Shown: piece after piece, positions 9,686 through 19,836 of the stretch
How the letters are laid out: each line of letters begins with the position of its first letter
Numbering within the stretch: position 1 is the first letter of the stretch
From: Oscillospiraceae bacterium
GTDB lineage: Bacteria; Bacillota; Clostridia; Oscillospirales; Oscillospiraceae
Direction of reading: 5' to 3'
Assembly (NCBI GenBank): GCA_910575505.1
Contig: CAJTFK010000005.1
Span: 62,001 to 126,000, forward strand
Length of the DNA stretch: 64,000 nt
Notes under the pieces: model-generated
What the model was told of the DNA's origin: nothing
Database searches by the model: none
Seen by the model: only the letters and a program-made list of their open reading frames with translations
Program-made: the position numbers and the translations under genes

Positions 9686-9692
9686 TCTTCTA

Positions 9693-10325
9693 TCATCTCC
9701 CCAGAACGCTGAGGATGGCCTGAGAAGTGGCCTCCACAGTGGATTGATTTTCCACCGTCTTCAGCACGCCCCGCTGGGCGTAAAACGCCTTCAGGGGCTC
9801 CGTTTCCTTATGATAGACCTCGAGCCGGGATTTCACCGTCTCGGGGGCATCATCTTTCCGCTGGATCAAATTCCCGCCGCATTTATCGCATACGCCCTCT
9901 GCCTTGGGGGGTACCGCCACCACATGGTAGCTGGCTCCGCAGTCCGGGCAGACCCGGCGGCCGCTCATGCGCTCCATAATGGTCTCGTCAGAGATTTCAA
10001 TGGAGACCACGCTGTCGAACACCACGCCTGCCTTTTCCAGGGCCTCCGCCTGGGCGATGGTGCGGGGCACGCCATCCAGGATGTAGCCGCCGGCACAGTC
10101 CGGCTCCGCCAGCCGCTCGGTGATGATGCCGATGATAACCTCATCGGGCACCAGCTGACCCGCGTCCATAAACGCCTTTGCCTTCAGTCCGGTGGGAGTG
10201 CCGTTCTTCACGGCGGCACGGAGAATATTGCCGGTGGAAATGGTGGGAATATCCAGCTTTTCACACAGGATATCGGCCTGTGTACCCTTGCCGGCGCCAG
10301 GGGCGCCCAAGAGGATCAATTTCAT
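9693..10325 (-). CDS. adk: Adenylate kinase, zinc-LID form
   Basis: 210 aa. P-loop [10 protein letters not shown] at residues 7-16. The LID holds CPDC and CDKC, a four-Cys zinc site typical of Gram-positive adenylate kinases. Interconverts ATP + AMP and 2 ADP. 121 bp separate it from secY, one of the few larger gaps in the operon. Confidence 0.97.
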   Translation of the reverse strand: MKLILLGAPGAGKGTQADILCEKLDIPTISTGNILRAAVKNGTPTGLKAKAFMDAGQLVPDEVIIGIITERLAEPDCAGGYILDGVPRTIAQAEALEKAGVVFDSVVSIEISDETIMERMSGRRVCPDCGASYHVVAVPPKAEGVCDKCGGNLIQRKDDAPETVKSRLEVYHKETEPLKAFYAQRGVLKTVENQSTVEATSQAILSVLGR

Positions 10326-10446
10326 ACAAACCTCCTGTTTCCCGCTGCGGCGGAGCCGCCTGCGGCTGCCGCTTTACCTGGCGCGGCCCTCCGTTTTCTG
10401 CTGGAGAGGGGAACGGCCCGGAGGCCGTTCCGCCTCTTTACGTTTC

Positions 10447-11823
10447 TTATTCCAGGAAACCCTTGTACTGACGCATCAGCATCTGAGACTCCAGAGCCTT
10501 CACCGTCTCCAGGGCCACGCCCACGACGATGATGACGGAGGTTCCGCCGACAGCCACGGAGTTGTTCCCCAGAATCTTGCCGATCAACAGGGGGCAGATG
10601 GCCACAATGCCCAGATAAATGGCGCCGAACAGGGTAATCTTGTTCAGAACCTTCCGAATAAAGTCCACCGTGGGCTTTCCGGGCCGGAAGCCGGGAATGA
10701 ACCCGCCCTGCTTCTTCATGTTGTTGGCAATTTCCACGGGGTTAAACTGGATGCTGGCGTAGAAATAGCTGAATCCGATAATCATGATGAAATAGACCAC
10801 CATATAGATCACGGATTTGGTGTCAATGGCGTTGTAGATGCTCCGGGATACGGTGCCCTCGGCGGGGATGCCCGCGAAGCTCCAGATCGTGATAGGCAGA
10901 GAAGCGATGCTCTGGGCGAAGATCACGGGCAGGACGCCGGCCATACCCACCTTCATGGGCAGGTTGCTGCTCTGTCCGCCATACATCTTCCGGCCCACCT
11001 GACGCTTGGCATACTGCACGGGAATGCGGCGCTCCGCGTCGTTGATGAACACGATGAACACGATCAGGGCCAGGCCGCCCACCAGGAGCAGCAGCACGCC
11101 CCAGGGAGCCATTGCGCTGCCCAGAATACTCTGAGCCTGCTCGGCGCTGTAGCCGGTCTGGGTCAGGGTCTCCAGCGTCATAGTGCCGGTGCGGACGGAG
11201 TTCCAGGTGGTAATGCCTTTGTAGAGATTCTGAACCATGCTGGGCACCCGGGAAACAATGCCGGCGAAGAGGATGATGGAAATACCGTTGCCCACGCCGA
11301 ACTCCGTGACCTGCTCGCCCATCCACATAACGAAGGAGGAACCGGCAATCAAGGTCACAATGATGACCAAGGCTGGCCAGATGCCGTCCGCGCCGGGAGC
11401 CAGGATGCCGTAACGCTTCATCATGAAGTAATAGCCCAGCGCCTGGAGAATGGCAATGGCCACGGTGGTGTAGCGGGTGATGGACTGGATTTTCTTCCGC
11501 CCCTCTTCGCCGCCGTCCTTGGCCAGATTCTCAAGATAGGGAATGGCCACCGTGAGCAGTTGGATGATGATGGAGCTGTTGATATAGGGCTGAATGCTCA
11601 GGGCAAAGACCGTCGCCTGGGCGAAGGCGCCGCCGCTCATGACGTCATACAGGCCCAGAATGGTGGCGCCCATGCTGTTGAGCTGGTTTTCCAGCAGTCC
11701 GGTGTTGATATAGGGGACGGTAATGGCATTGCCGATGCGGAAAATCAGCAGAATCAGCAGCGTGAAAACCAGCTTCTTCCGCAGCTCAGGAATCGCCCAT
11801 GCTTTGCGAATGGTTTGGATCAC
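10447..11823 (-). CDS. secY: Preprotein translocase subunit SecY
   Basis: 458 aa with about ten membrane helices, beginning MIQTIRKAWAIPELRKKLVF. Forms the protein-conducting channel. The plug region and conserved PYINSSIIIQLL segment (about 75-95) are present. Starts 2 bp after the rplO stop, so the two are probably translationally coupled. Confidence 0.97.
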   Translation of the reverse strand: MIQTIRKAWAIPELRKKLVFTLLILLIFRIGNAITVPYINTGLLENQLNSMGATILGLYDVMSGGAFAQATVFALSIQPYINSSIIIQLLTVAIPYLENLAKDGGEEGRKKIQSITRYTTVAIAILQALGYYFMMKRYGILAPGADGIWPALVIIVTLIAGSSFVMWMGEQVTEFGVGNGISIILFAGIVSRVPSMVQNLYKGITTWNSVRTGTMTLETLTQTGYSAEQAQSILGSAMAPWGVLLLLVGGLALIVFIVFINDAERRIPVQYAKRQVGRKMYGGQSSNLPMKVGMAGVLPVIFAQSIASLPITIWSFAGIPAEGTVSRSIYNAIDTKSVIYMVVYFIMIIGFSYFYASIQFNPVEIANNMKKQGGFIPGFRPGKPTVDFIRKVLNKITLFGAIYLGIVAICPLLIGKILGNNSVAVGGTSVIIVVGVALETVKALESQMLMRQYKGFLE

Positions 11824-11824
11824 G

Positions 11825-12265
11825 TTATTTCACCTCCGCCTTGCCGCCTGCCGCCTCGATGGCCTCCTTGGCAGACGCGGAGAAGGCGGAAGCCTTGACA
11901 GTAAGCTTCTTGGAAACCTTGCCGCTGCCAAGAACCTTATAGCCGTATTCGCATTTGGAAAGGATGCCCTTATCCAGCAGCGCTTCGGCGGTGACGGCCG
12001 CGCCGTCATCAAAGACGTTCAGTGCGCTGAGATTCACAATCTCCAGGGGCTTGGCGAAGATGTTGTTGAAACCGCGCTTGGGAACCCGGCGGGCCAGAGG
12101 CATCTGGCCGCCCTCGAATCCCACCCGGACCTTGCCGCCGGAGCGGGCTTTCTGGCCCTTGTGGCCCCGGCCGCCGGTCTTGCCGTTGCCGGAACCGGCG
12201 CCCCGGCCCTTGCGGTAAGCCTCACGGACAGAACCGGCGGCGGGAGACAGTTCGCTTAATTTCAT
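11825..12265 (-). CDS. rplO: 50S ribosomal protein uL15
   Basis: 146 aa. [20 protein letters not shown] followed by the long Gly/Arg/Lys-rich extension ([20 protein letters not shown]) that penetrates 23S rRNA, then a globular C-terminal domain. Between rpmD and secY. Confidence 0.98.
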   Translation of the reverse strand: MKLSELSPAAGSVREAYRKGRGAGSGNGKTGGRGHKGQKARSGGKVRVGFEGGQMPLARRVPKRGFNNIFAKPLEIVNLSALNVFDDGAAVTAEALLDKGILSKCEYGYKVLGSGKVSKKLTVKASAFSASAKEAIEAAGGKAEVK

Positions 12266-12279
12266 GATTTGGAGCCTCC

Positions 12280-12462
12280 TTACTTCTCTTCGGTAACACG
12301 CAGCAGATAGCCGATCTTTGCCACTTTTCCGCGGGTGGGATCGTTATCGGGCTGCACGGTGACGTCACCGATTTTGCGCAGACCCAGGGAATGCGCGGTG
12401 GCAACCTGCTTTTCCAGGCGGCCGTTCAGGCTCTTAACGAGCTCAATCCTTAAGTTTGCCAT
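12280..12462 (-). CDS. rpmD: 50S ribosomal protein uL30
   Basis: 60 aa: [20 protein letters not shown]. The longer open frame upstream overlaps rpsE, so the ATG at 12462, with GGAGG 8-9 bp before it, is taken. Small single-domain large-subunit protein. Confidence 0.97.
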   Translation of the reverse strand: MANLRIELVKSLNGRLEKQVATAHSLGLRKIGDVTVQPDNDPTRGKVAKIGYLLRVTEEK

Positions 12463-12475
12463 GTTCTGCGCCTCC

Positions 12476-12976
12476 TTAACCCACGATCTCTTCGACGCTC
12501 TTGCCCCGGATGCGGGCAACCTCTTCGGGACCGCGCATGGATTTGAGTCCCTGGAAGGCGGCGGCGACCACGTTGTTGGGGTTGTTGGACCGGAGGCTCT
12601 TGGCGCGAATGTCCTTGATGCCCGCGGCCTCCACGACGGCACGAACCGCGCCGCCGGCGATGACGCCGGTACCGGGAGCGGCGGGCTTCATCAGCACCCG
12701 GCCCGCTCCGGCCACGCCGATCACCTCATGGGGCAGGGTCGTACCTGCGAGGGTCACGGTAATCATGTTCTTCTTGGCGGCCTCAATGCCCTTGCGGATA
12801 GCCTCGGGGACCTCGGCGGCCTTGCCCAGGCCGTAGCCCACCTTGCCCTTGCCGTCGCCCACAACCACCAGGGCGGAGAATTTCATTACGCGGCCGCCCT
12901 TCACAGTCTTGGAAACCCGGTTCAGGTAGACCACCTTTTCGATATACTCGCTCTGCTCTCTTTCAAATCTAGGCAT
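12476..12976 (-). CDS. rpsE: 30S ribosomal protein uS5
   Basis: 166 aa. Double-stranded RNA-binding N-terminal domain ([19 protein letters not shown]) and a C-terminal S5 fold. Acts in decoding accuracy at the back of the 30S subunit. Standard place between rplR and rpmD. Confidence 0.98.
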   Translation of the reverse strand: MPRFEREQSEYIEKVVYLNRVSKTVKGGRVMKFSALVVVGDGKGKVGYGLGKAAEVPEAIRKGIEAAKKNMITVTLAGTTLPHEVIGVAGAGRVLMKPAAPGTGVIAGGAVRAVVEAAGIKDIRAKSLRSNNPNNVVAAAFQGLKSMRGPEEVARIRGKSVEEIVG

Positions 12977-12996
12977 GTCTTTCTTCCTCCCTCCGA

Positions 12997-13356
12997 TCAG
13001 AACTGCAGACCGCCCTCGCGGGCGCCCTCAGCCAGGGCCTTCACGCGGCCGTGATACAGGTAGCCGCCGCGGTCAAAGACCACGGTCTCAATGCCCTTGG
13101 CCTTGGCCCGCTCGGCAACCAGCTTGCCCACGGCCCCGGCTGCGGCGATATTGCCGCCGTAGCCCTCGATTTCCTTATCCAGGGAAGAAGCGGAGACCAG
13201 GGTCACGCCCTTCACATCGTCGATGATCTGAGCATAGATATTGGCCTCGCTGCGGAACACGTTCAGGCGCGGCGTCTCGGCGGTGCCGGAGATCTTGGCC
13301 CGGACTCTCTTGTGGCGCTTGATGCGCTGCGCATTGGTATTCGGTCTCTTAATCAT
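12997..13356 (-). CDS. rplR: 50S ribosomal protein uL18
   Basis: 119 aa. Basic N-terminus ([20 protein letters not shown]) binds 5S rRNA; C-terminal [20 protein letters not shown] is the family signature. Between rplF and rpsE. Confidence 0.98.
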   Translation of the reverse strand: MIKRPNTNAQRIKRHKRVRAKISGTAETPRLNVFRSEANIYAQIIDDVKGVTLVSASSLDKEIEGYGGNIAAAGAVGKLVAERAKAKGIETVVFDRGGYLYHGRVKALAEGAREGGLQF

Positions 13357-13370
13357 ATCGGCACACCTCC

Positions 13371-13916
13371 TTACTTCTTGGCGCCGGTCTTACCGACCTT
13401 GCGGCGGATGGTCTCGGTCGCGTACTTGATGCCCTTGCCCTTATAAGGCTCGGGAGGACGCTTCTCGCGGACTTCGGCGGCAAACTGACCCACCTGCTCC
13501 TTGTCACATCCGCGGATGATGATTTTATTGGGAGAGGGAACCTCGATGGTAATGCCCTCCTCCTCAGAAACGATCACCTGATGGGAATAGCCCAGGTTCA
13601 TGACCAGGTTATTGCCCTCTTTGGCCACACGATAGCCCACGCCGTTGACCTCCAGCTCCTTGGCATAACCGTCGGTGACGCCGACAATCATGTTGTGGAG
13701 CAGCGTGCGGGTCAGGCCGTGGAGGCTGCGGTGCAGCTTATCCTCGGAAGGACGTCCCACGGTGATCGTAGTGCCTTCCTGCTTAATGATCATCTCGGGA
13801 CGCAGCGCCCGGGACAGCTCGCCCTTGGGTCCCTTCACGGTGACCACATTGCCCTCGGCAATGTTCACAGTCACGCCGGCGGGAACCTCGATGGGCATTC
13901 TACCAATTCTAGACAT
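13371..13916 (-). CDS. rplF: 50S ribosomal protein uL6
   Basis: 181 aa with two tandem L6 folds. [20 protein letters not shown] start and [19 protein letters not shown] end are diagnostic. Sits near the factor-binding site of the large subunit. Confidence 0.98.
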   Translation of the reverse strand: MSRIGRMPIEVPAGVTVNIAEGNVVTVKGPKGELSRALRPEMIIKQEGTTITVGRPSEDKLHRSLHGLTRTLLHNMIVGVTDGYAKELEVNGVGYRVAKEGNNLVMNLGYSHQVIVSEEEGITIEVPSPNKIIIRGCDKEQVGQFAAEVREKRPPEPYKGKGIKYATETIRRKVGKTGAKK

Positions 13917-13932
13917 TGTTCAAACACCCTCC

Positions 13933-14331
13933 TTACCAGACGAACGCCAGGACTTCGCCGCCGACATGAAGCTCACGGGCTTTCCTGTCGGTCATGACGC
14001 CCTTGGACGTAGAGATGATTGCGATACCCAGGCCGCGGAGCACACGGGGCAGCTCGTCGGCGCCCACGTAGACCCGAAGGCCCGGCTTGGAGACGCGGCG
14101 CAGGCCGGTGATGACCTTTTCCTTACCGGCGTTGTACTTCAGGGTGACATGAATCATCCCCTGCGTGCCGTCGTCCACCACCTGGAAATTCTTGATATAG
14201 CCCTCGTCCAGCAGAATCTGAGCGATGCTCTTTTTCATGTTGGAGGCGGGGATATCCACGGTGTCGTGTTTTGCGCTGTTGGCGTTGCGGATGCGGGTCA
14301 GCATATCCGCAACCGGATCGGTGATATGCAT
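13933..14331 (-). CDS. rpsH: 30S ribosomal protein uS8
   Basis: 132 aa: [21 protein letters not shown]-terminal [20 protein letters not shown]. Central-domain organiser of 16S rRNA. It is preceded by an abnormal 319-bp spacer, whereas most neighbours are 12-25 bp apart. Confidence 0.98.
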   Translation of the reverse strand: MHITDPVADMLTRIRNANSAKHDTVDIPASNMKKSIAQILLDEGYIKNFQVVDDGTQGMIHVTLKYNAGKEKVITGLRRVSKPGLRVYVGADELPRVLRGLGIAIISTSKGVMTDRKARELHVGGEVLAFVW

Positions 14332-14650
14332 GGTGAAATCCTCCTGTTTTAGAGCTGCGGCCTTTTTGCTCGGCCGCTTCGGCAGCGAGGTATCATGGCC
14401 AATGGGGCTCTTTTGCGTTCGCCCGATTGGTCATGACCTTTCGCCGTCCGTTTATCCCAAAGGCCCCATATCAAAGGCCGTCGGTTACAGTCAGGAATGA
14501 GGCGCCAGGAATCAAGCGCTCCCTGATATGCCCTCATTCCGCGGCGCCCAAGGGACGCCGCCAGTCCGGGAAATATCTTTTGCGGCAATTTCCCGTTCAC
14601 GAGGCAGGAATCCGGAACCGGGAGAGACTCCCCATTCCCTATTCCTGATT
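14332..14650 (-). other. Long untranslated spacer inside the ribosomal operon (rpsN-rpsH)
   Basis: No plausible gene is seen. It holds several hairpins: a 16-bp stem with two mismatches and a 12-nt loop at 14393-14436 (TCATGGCCAATGGGGC against GCCCGATTGGTCATGA), a 6-bp GCGGCC/GGCCGC stem near 14357-14377, and a 9-bp GGAATGAGG/CCTCATTCC pair around 14494-14543. It may be an intercistronic control RNA or a decayed insertion. Confidence 0.6.
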
Positions 14651-14836
14651 TTAGAAAGAAGCCTTCCGCACGCCGGGGATCTCGCCCTTATAGGCCAGCT
14701 CACGGAAGCAGATACGGCACACGCCGTAATCCCGGAGATAGGCATGGGGGCGGCCGCAGAGCTTGCAGCGGTTGTACTTCCGGCTGGAGTACTTGGCGGG
14801 CCGCTGCTGCTTTAAAATCATGGATTTCTTAGCCAT
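14651..14836 (-). CDS. rpsN: 30S ribosomal protein uS14, zinc type (S14Z)
   Basis: 61 aa short form with zinc ligands C24, C27, C40 and C43 (CKLC ... CRIC). [20 protein letters not shown] start. Adjacent to rplE in the normal order, but followed by the 319-bp spacer instead of rpsH directly. Confidence 0.98.
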   Translation of the reverse strand: MAKKSMILKQQRPAKYSSRKYNRCKLCGRPHAYLRDYGVCRICFRELAYKGEIPGVRKASF

Positions 14837-14851
14837 AACGTCTCTTCCTCC

Positions 14852-15406
14852 TTAGCGGGCAAAGGGAGCGCCGACCTGGGTAAGCAGGGAGCGGGCCTCT
14901 TCGTCGGTGTGGGCGGTGGTGCAGATTACTACATCCATTCCGCGGATCTTGTCGATCTTATCGTACTCGATCTCGGGGAAGATCAGCTGCTCCCGGATGC
15001 CCAGGGCGTAATTGCCCCGGCCGTCGAAGGCGTTGGGGCTGATGCCCTGGAAATCGCGGACGCGGGGCAGGGCCACGTTGAACAGGCGGTCCAGGAACTC
15101 CCACATCTTCTCGCCCCGGAGGGTGACCTTCGCTCCGATGGGCATATTCTCACGGAGCTTGAAGTTGGCGATGGATTTCCGGGCCTTGGTGATCACGGGC
15201 TTCTGACCGGTGATCTGGGCCAGGTCCCGAACCACGTTGTCCAGAATCTTAGCGTTTTCACGGGCCTCGCCGCAGCCCACGTTGACAACCACCTTGTCAA
15301 TCTTGGGAATCTGCATGACGCTCTTGTAACCGAACTCCTTCATCAGGGCGGGAGCAACTTCGGTCTGGTATTTCGCCTTCAGATTGGGCATTTTCTTATC
15401 AGCCAT
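14852..15406 (-). CDS. rplE: 50S ribosomal protein uL5
   Basis: 184 aa, binds 5S rRNA in the central protuberance. [20 protein letters not shown] start; conserved [20 protein letters not shown] at about residues 115-134. Between rplX and rpsN. Confidence 0.98.
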   Translation of the reverse strand: MADKKMPNLKAKYQTEVAPALMKEFGYKSVMQIPKIDKVVVNVGCGEARENAKILDNVVRDLAQITGQKPVITKARKSIANFKLRENMPIGAKVTLRGEKMWEFLDRLFNVALPRVRDFQGISPNAFDGRGNYALGIREQLIFPEIEYDKIDKIRGMDVVICTTAHTDEEARSLLTQVGAPFAR

Positions 15407-15422
15407 TGTAACTCCTCCTCCC

Positions 15423-15776
15423 TTACAGCTCGGCTCCGCACTTTTTGCAGATGCGGATGCTGACGTTTTTCTCCTTGCCCTTCACGGTCTTCTTCTCGAC
15501 CTTGTGGGCCACCCGAGTGGGCTTGCCGCACTTGGGGCAGACCACCTGGACCTTGCAGGCGGCAATGGCGGCTTCCCGCTTCATGATGCCGCCCTCCTCG
15601 CCCTGCCGGCGGGGCCTGATGTGGCAGGTGACCATGTTCATGCCCTCTACCACGACCTTGTTCTCCTTGGGCAGTGTGGCAATGACCTTTCCCTGATGGG
15701 TTTTGATGTCATTGTCCTTGGTGCCGTCGCCGGAGATCCGCACGACGGTGTCGCCCTTTTTGATTTTCATAGCCAT
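15423..15776 (-). CDS. rplX: 50S ribosomal protein uL24 with C-terminal zinc ribbon
   Basis: 117 aa. KOW domain at the N-terminus ([20 protein letters not shown]). The C-terminal part carries two CxxC pairs ([16 protein letters not shown]), a zinc-ribbon extension seen in many Clostridia. The ATG at 15776 is preferred over 15794 because GAGGAGG ends 9 bp before it. Confidence 0.96.
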   Translation of the reverse strand: MAMKIKKGDTVVRISGDGTKDNDIKTHQGKVIATLPKENKVVVEGMNMVTCHIRPRRQGEEGGIMKREAAIAACKVQVVCPKCGKPTRVAHKVEKKTVKGKEKNVSIRICKKCGAEL

Positions 15777-15790
15777 ATCCTCAGCCCTCC

Positions 15791-16159
15791 TCAAATCACT
15801 TCGGGCGCCAGGGACAGGATCTTCATGTAATCCTTGTCGCGCAGCTCGCGGGCCACGGGCCCAAAGATACGGGTCCCTCTGGGGTTTTTGTCATCCTTAA
15901 TCAGAACGGCGGCGTTGTCGTCAAAGCGGACATAGGTCCCGTCCGCCCGGCGCACGCCTTTGGCGCTGCGGACGATGACGGCCTTGACCACCTCGCCCTT
16001 CTTCACGGTGCCGCCGGGGGCGGACTTGCGGACAGAAGCCACGATGACGTCCCCGATATTGCCGTATTTGCGCTTGCTTCCGCCCAGAACGCGGATGCAC
16101 TTGATTTCCTTGGCGCCGGTATTGTCGGCGACCTTCAGAAAGGTTTCCTGCTGAATCAT
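15791..16159 (-). CDS. rplN: 50S ribosomal protein uL14
   Basis: 122 aa: [20 protein letters not shown], ending [20 protein letters not shown]. Forms intersubunit bridges with 16S rRNA. Between rpsQ and rplX. Confidence 0.98.
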   Translation of the reverse strand: MIQQETFLKVADNTGAKEIKCIRVLGGSKRKYGNIGDVIVASVRKSAPGGTVKKGEVVKAVIVRSAKGVRRADGTYVRFDDNAAVLIKDDKNPRGTRIFGPVARELRDKDYMKILSLAPEVI

Positions 16160-16174
16160 AACTCGACGCCTCCT

Positions 16175-16438
16175 TTACTTCGCTTTCTCAATGATCTCGA
16201 CCACGCGCCAGCGCTTGTCCTTGGACAGGGGGCGGGTCTCCATCACTTTCACCTTATCGCCGACGCCGCAGGCGTTCTGCTCGTCATGGGCTTTCAGCTT
16301 ATAGGTGCGGCCAACGATCTTCTTGTACAGAGGATGGGCCACCCGGTCCTCGATGGCGACCACAACGGTCTTGTCCATCTTGTCGGAAACCACCTTGCCG
16401 ACCCGGGTCTTGCGGGAGGAAGTTCTCTTTTCGTCCAT
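16175..16438 (-). CDS. rpsQ: 30S ribosomal protein uS17
   Basis: 87 aa OB-fold protein: [20 protein letters not shown] and the family signature near [20 protein letters not shown]. Between rpmC and rplN. Confidence 0.98.
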   Translation of the reverse strand: MDEKRTSSRKTRVGKVVSDKMDKTVVVAIEDRVAHPLYKKIVGRTYKLKAHDEQNACGVGDKVKVMETRPLSKDKRWRVVEIIEKAK

Positions 16439-16455
16439 TTTTCCTTACCTCCTTC

Positions 16456-16674
16456 TCACTGCTTGGTCACGGCCTGCTTGCCGTCAGCCGCGGCGAGCTC
16501 CGCCAGAACGGTCTTGACTCGGGCAATGTCGTGCTTGGTCTCCCGGATCTTCACGGGATTGTCCAGCTGATTGGTGGCGTGCTGCATCCGAAGGAAGAAC
16601 AGATCCTTCTTAAGTCCCACCAGCTTCTCGTTCAGCTGCTCAGGGGTCATCTTGCGGATTTCACTTGCCTTCAT
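16456..16674 (-). CDS. rpmC: 50S ribosomal protein uL29
   Basis: 72 aa two-helix protein at the tunnel exit: MKASEIRKMTPEQLNEKLVG. A GTG at 16680 overlaps the rplP stop as GTGA, but the ATG at 16674 fits the usual N-terminus and has AGGTGA 6 bp upstream, so it is taken. Confidence 0.95.
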   Translation of the reverse strand: MKASEIRKMTPEQLNEKLVGLKKDLFFLRMQHATNQLDNPVKIRETKHDIARVKTVLAELAAADGKQAVTKQ

Positions 16675-16676
16675 CT

Positions 16677-17099
16677 TCACTCACCTGCTTCCTCGGTGCG
16701 GGCGATGACCTTGGTCTTGATGGGCAGCTTGTGGCTGGCCAGACGCAGTGCCTCGCGGGCGACTTCTTCAGACACGCCGGCGATCTCAAACATGACACGG
16801 CCGGGCTTCACAACAGCAACCCAGAACTCGGGGGAGCCCTTGCCGGAGCCCATGCGGGTCTCGGCGGGCTTCTTGGTCACGGGCTTGTCGGGGAAAATCT
16901 TGATCCAGACCTGACCGCCACGCTTGGTATAGCGGGTCATGGCGATACGGGCGGCCTCGATCTGATTGCTGGTAATCCAGGCGGGCTCGGTGGCCACCAG
17001 ACCATACTCGCCGTATGCCAGGGTGTTGCCCCGCATGGCCTTGCCGGTCATGCGGCCCCGGTGTACCCGGCGGTATTTGACTCTCTTCGGCATCAGCAT
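16677..17099 (-). CDS. rplP: 50S ribosomal protein uL16
   Basis: 140 aa. [20 protein letters not shown] start; lies near the A site and 5S rRNA. Its ATG overlaps the rpsC stop (TAATG), so the two are probably translationally coupled. Confidence 0.98.
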   Translation of the reverse strand: MLMPKRVKYRRVHRGRMTGKAMRGNTLAYGEYGLVATEPAWITSNQIEAARIAMTRYTKRGGQVWIKIFPDKPVTKKPAETRMGSGKGSPEFWVAVVKPGRVMFEIAGVSEEVAREALRLASHKLPIKTKVIARTEEAGE

Positions 17100-18022
17100 T
17101 AGTTGCTTCCTCCTTCCTTAGGGGCCGCGGGAGCGGCAGGCGCGGACGGCGCCGGACGGGCAGGGGTACGGTTCAGTCCGCCCTGGGGACGGGGTGCGCC
17201 GCCCCGGTTGAAGCCGCCCTGGCCCTGAGGACGGCCCTGGCCGCCGCGGTTGAAGCCGCCCTGGCCCTGAGGACGGCCCTGGCCGCCGCGGTTGAAGCCG
17301 CCGCGGCGGTCGCCGTCACGGCGGGGACGACGCTCACGACGCTCCTGATAGGGCTTGGAGGTGTCCATGGTGCGGGGGGTGGTGCGCAGAGTCTGAGAGA
17401 GGACTTCGCCCTTGTAAATCCACACCTTCACGCCGATGCGGCCAAAGGTAGTGGCAGCCTCCGCGAAGCCGTATTCAATGTCGGCCCGGATGGTCTGCAG
17501 GGGGATGGTGCCCTCGTGGTAGTGCTCCACGCCGGCGATCTCGCGGCCGCCCAGACGGCCGGAGCAGCAGGTCTTGATGCCCTTGGCTCCGGCGCGCATG
17601 GCGCGGGCCATGGCGTTCTTCATGGCGCGGCGGTGAGAGATACGCTTTTCCAGCTGCTGGGCGATGTTCTCCGCCACCAGCTGGGCGTTCATGTCGGGAT
17701 TTTTCACCTCGACAATGTTCAGGCGGACCTTCTTGCCGACGAGCTTCTCGACGGCCAGACGGTACTGCTCAATCTGCTCGCCGCCCTTGCCGATGACCAT
17801 GCCGGGCCGGGCGCAGTGCAGGAAGATGGTCACGACGTCGTTGCTGCGCTCAATTTCAATCTTGGGCACGCCAGCACCGTACAGGGTCTTTTTCAGATAC
17901 TTGCGGATTTTCTGGTCCTCCACGATCAGGTCGCCGACCTTCTCATCGCTGGCATACCAGCGGGAGTCCCAGTCCTTGATGACGCCCACGCGCAGACCGT
18001 GGGGATTGACTTTCTGTCCCAT
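17099..18022 (-). CDS. rpsC: 30S ribosomal protein uS3 with long repetitive C-terminal tail
   Basis: 307 aa, against about 215-235 for most bacteria. The first 220 residues are normal: [22 protein letters not shown] domain with [11 protein letters not shown], and the S3 C-domain. The last 85 residues are a Gly/Arg/Gln/Pro tail of repeats ([14 protein letters not shown] about twice plus a diverged copy), then a Pro/Ala segment. The tail resembles RGG-type RNA-binding tails. The core is at the mRNA entry site; the tail's role is unknown. Confidence 0.97.
   Translation of the reverse strand: MGQKVNPHGLRVGVIKDWDSRWYASDEKVGDLIVEDQKIRKYLKKTLYGAGVPKIEIERSNDVVTIFLHCARPGMVIGKGGEQIEQYRLAVEKLVGKKVRLNIVEVKNPDMNAQLVAENIAQQLEKRISHRRAMKNAMARAMRAGAKGIKTCCSGRLGGREIAGVEHYHEGTIPLQTIRADIEYGFAEAATTFGRIGVKVWIYKGEVLSQTLRTTPRTMDTSKPYQERRERRPRRDGDRRGGFNRGGQGRPQGQGGFNRGGQGRPQGQGGFNRGGAPRPQGGLNRTPARPAPSAPAAPAAPKEGGSN
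17186..17306. repeat. 42-bp tandem repeat in the 3' end of rpsC
   Basis: A 42-bp unit encoding [14 protein letters not shown] is present in two near-identical copies (around 17206-17297), flanked by degenerate partial copies. It stays in frame, so copy-number change would lengthen or shorten the S3 tail by 14 residues at a time. Confidence 0.85.
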
Positions 18023-18038
18023 AAACTGTTCTCCTCCC

Positions 18039-18383
18039 TTATGCCTTTTCCGTCACGGTCAGAGTGACGTGAGAAGTGCGCTTGTTAATACGGTAGGCGC
18101 GGCCCTGAGCCCGGGGCATCATCCGCTTCAGAATGGGTCCGGGAGTGGCGAACACCTCGGACACCACGAGCTTCGCGGGGTCCAAGCCGAAGTTGTTCTC
18201 GGCGTTGGCAACGGCGCTCTTCAAAAGCTTCTGCAGGGGTTCGGAGGCGGACTTGTTGGTCTGCATCAGGATCGCCATAGCGGCGGCGGCGTCCTTGCCG
18301 CGGATCAGGTCGCAGACAATCTGGACCTTCCGGGGAGCGATGCGGACATAGCGCAGGTACGCCTTTGCTTCTCTTTTATCCAT
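18039..18383 (-). CDS. rplV: 50S ribosomal protein uL22
   Basis: 114 aa; its beta-hairpin lines the exit tunnel. An ATG at 18392 directly abuts the TAAGGAGG (18393-18400), so the ATG at 18383, 9 bp away, is the start. That ribosome binding site includes the rpsS stop codon. [20 protein letters not shown] is diagnostic. Confidence 0.96.
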   Translation of the reverse strand: MDKREAKAYLRYVRIAPRKVQIVCDLIRGKDAAAAMAILMQTNKSASEPLQKLLKSAVANAENNFGLDPAKLVVSEVFATPGPILKRMMPRAQGRAYRINKRTSHVTLTVTEKA

Positions 18384-18397
18384 GTTCTGCATCCTCC

Positions 18398-18661
18398 TTA
18401 GTTATCCTTCCGGTGGCCGCGGAAGGTCCGGGTGGGCGCGAACTCACCCAGCTTATGGCCCACCATGTCCTCCTGGACATAGACAGGCACATGCTTGCGG
18501 CCATCGTGGACAGCAATGGTATGTCCCACGAAGGAGGGGAAGATGGTGGAGCTGCGGCTCCAGGTTTTCAGTACCTTCTTCTCATTCTTCGCGTTCATTT
18601 CCTCGACCCGCTTCAGAAGCTCCGGGGCGACATACGGGCCTTTTTTAATGGATCTGCTCAT
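18398..18661 (-). CDS. rpsS: 30S ribosomal protein uS19
   Basis: 87 aa: [20 protein letters not shown], then [20 protein letters not shown]. Head protein partnering uS13. Between rplB and rplV. Confidence 0.98.
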   Translation of the reverse strand: MSRSIKKGPYVAPELLKRVEEMNAKNEKKVLKTWSRSSTIFPSFVGHTIAVHDGRKHVPVYVQEDMVGHKLGEFAPTRTFRGHRKDN

Positions 18662-18677
18662 ATTTCATCTGCCTCCC

Positions 18678-19514
18678 TTACTTCTCGTTGCGGCGCTTGA
18701 CGATGAACTTGCTGGTGGGATTCTTCTTCTTCCGGGTCTTGTAGCCCAGAGCCGGCTTGCCCCAGGGAGTCACAGGTCCGGAACGGCCAACGGGAGCGCG
18801 GCCCTCGCCGCCGCCGTGGGGGTGGTCGTTGGGGTTCATGACGGAGCCCCGGACGGTGGGACGCCAGCCCATGTGGCGCTTGCGGCCGGCCTTGCCGATA
18901 TTGATGTTGGCGTGGTCAATATTTCCCACCTGGCCGATGGTGGCCATGCAGTTGGTCCGGACGATGCGGACCTCGCCGGAGGGCATGCGGATCTGTGCGT
19001 CCATGCCTTCCTTGGCCATCAGCTGCGCGGCGGTGCCGGCGGAGCGCACCAGCTGGGCGCCGTTGCCGGGATGGAGCTCAATATTGTGGATCATGGTGCC
19101 CACGGGAATATTGGCCAGAGGCAGGGCGTTGCCCTCCTTGATGTCGGCCTTGGGGCCGGACTCCACCTTGTCGCCGGCCTTCAGGCCCACAGGGGCCAGA
19201 ATGTAGCGGCGCTCGCCGTCTTCATATTCCAGAAGGGCGATGTTGGCGGAACGGTTGGGATCATACTCCAGACGGAGGACCGTGGCGAACATATCGTGCT
19301 TATCCCGCTTGAAATCAATGACACGGTACTTCCGCTTGTTTCCGCCGCCGCGGTGGCGGACGGTGATGCGGCCATAGCTGTTGCGTCCGGCGCTCTTTTT
19401 CAGCGTCTCGGTGAGCTTGGGCTCAGGCTTGGCCTTCTTGTCAATGCCGTCGAATCCGGAGACCGTCATCTGACGCCGGGAGGGAGTCGTCGGCTTAAAG
19501 GTTTTAATCGACAT
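18678..19514 (-). CDS. rplB: 50S ribosomal protein uL2
   Basis: 278 aa, required for peptidyl-transferase assembly. The conserved C-terminal loop [20 protein letters not shown] contains the functionally important His. Between rplW and rpsS. Confidence 0.98.
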   Translation of the reverse strand: MSIKTFKPTTPSRRQMTVSGFDGIDKKAKPEPKLTETLKKSAGRNSYGRITVRHRGGGNKRKYRVIDFKRDKHDMFATVLRLEYDPNRSANIALLEYEDGERRYILAPVGLKAGDKVESGPKADIKEGNALPLANIPVGTMIHNIELHPGNGAQLVRSAGTAAQLMAKEGMDAQIRMPSGEVRIVRTNCMATIGQVGNIDHANINIGKAGRKRHMGWRPTVRGSVMNPNDHPHGGGEGRAPVGRSGPVTPWGKPALGYKTRKKKNPTSKFIVKRRNEK

Positions 19515-19539
19515 TTGTCTTTACACTCCTTCCGTAGAA

Positions 19540-19836
19540 TCAGACCATGCCTTCAAAGAACTCGATGGTCTTGGAATCGGGGGTCAGCTGGACATAGGCC
19601 TTTTTCCAGGTCTTTGTCATGCCGGGCCGGCCTGCGCCCATGCGCTTTTCCTTGCCGGGCACGGTGAGAGTATTCACAGAGGCAACCTTCACGCCGAAGA
19701 TTTCCTCAACGGCCTTCCGGATTTCAATCTTGCCGGCGGACTTGGCCACCTCAAAGACGTATTTCTTGTCGGCGGCGCCGGCCATGGAGCGCTCGGTGAT
19801 GACCGGGCGGATGATGATGTCATATGCGGTAGCCAT
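19540..19836 (-). CDS. rplW: 50S ribosomal protein uL23
   Basis: 98 aa: MATAYDIIIRPVITERSMAG. Tunnel-exit protein that docks signal recognition particle and trigger factor. Its ATG overlaps the rplD stop by one base (TAATG). Confidence 0.98.
   Translation of the reverse strand: MATAYDIIIRPVITERSMAGAADKKYVFEVAKSAGKIEIRKAVEEIFGVKVASVNTLTVPGKEKRMGAGRPGMTKTWKKAYVQLTPDSKTIEFFEGMV

Noticed and set aside
14332..14650. tRNA or known riboswitch in the rpsN-rpsH spacer
   Set aside because: No cloverleaf, T-loop or recognised riboswitch core could be found by reading either strand.
17186..17306. Regular repeats that could suggest a CRISPR array
   Set aside because: Units are contiguous without unique spacers, in frame, and encode the S3 tail. 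No cas genes nearby. The same argument applies to the 24-bp repeats at 51675-51763.
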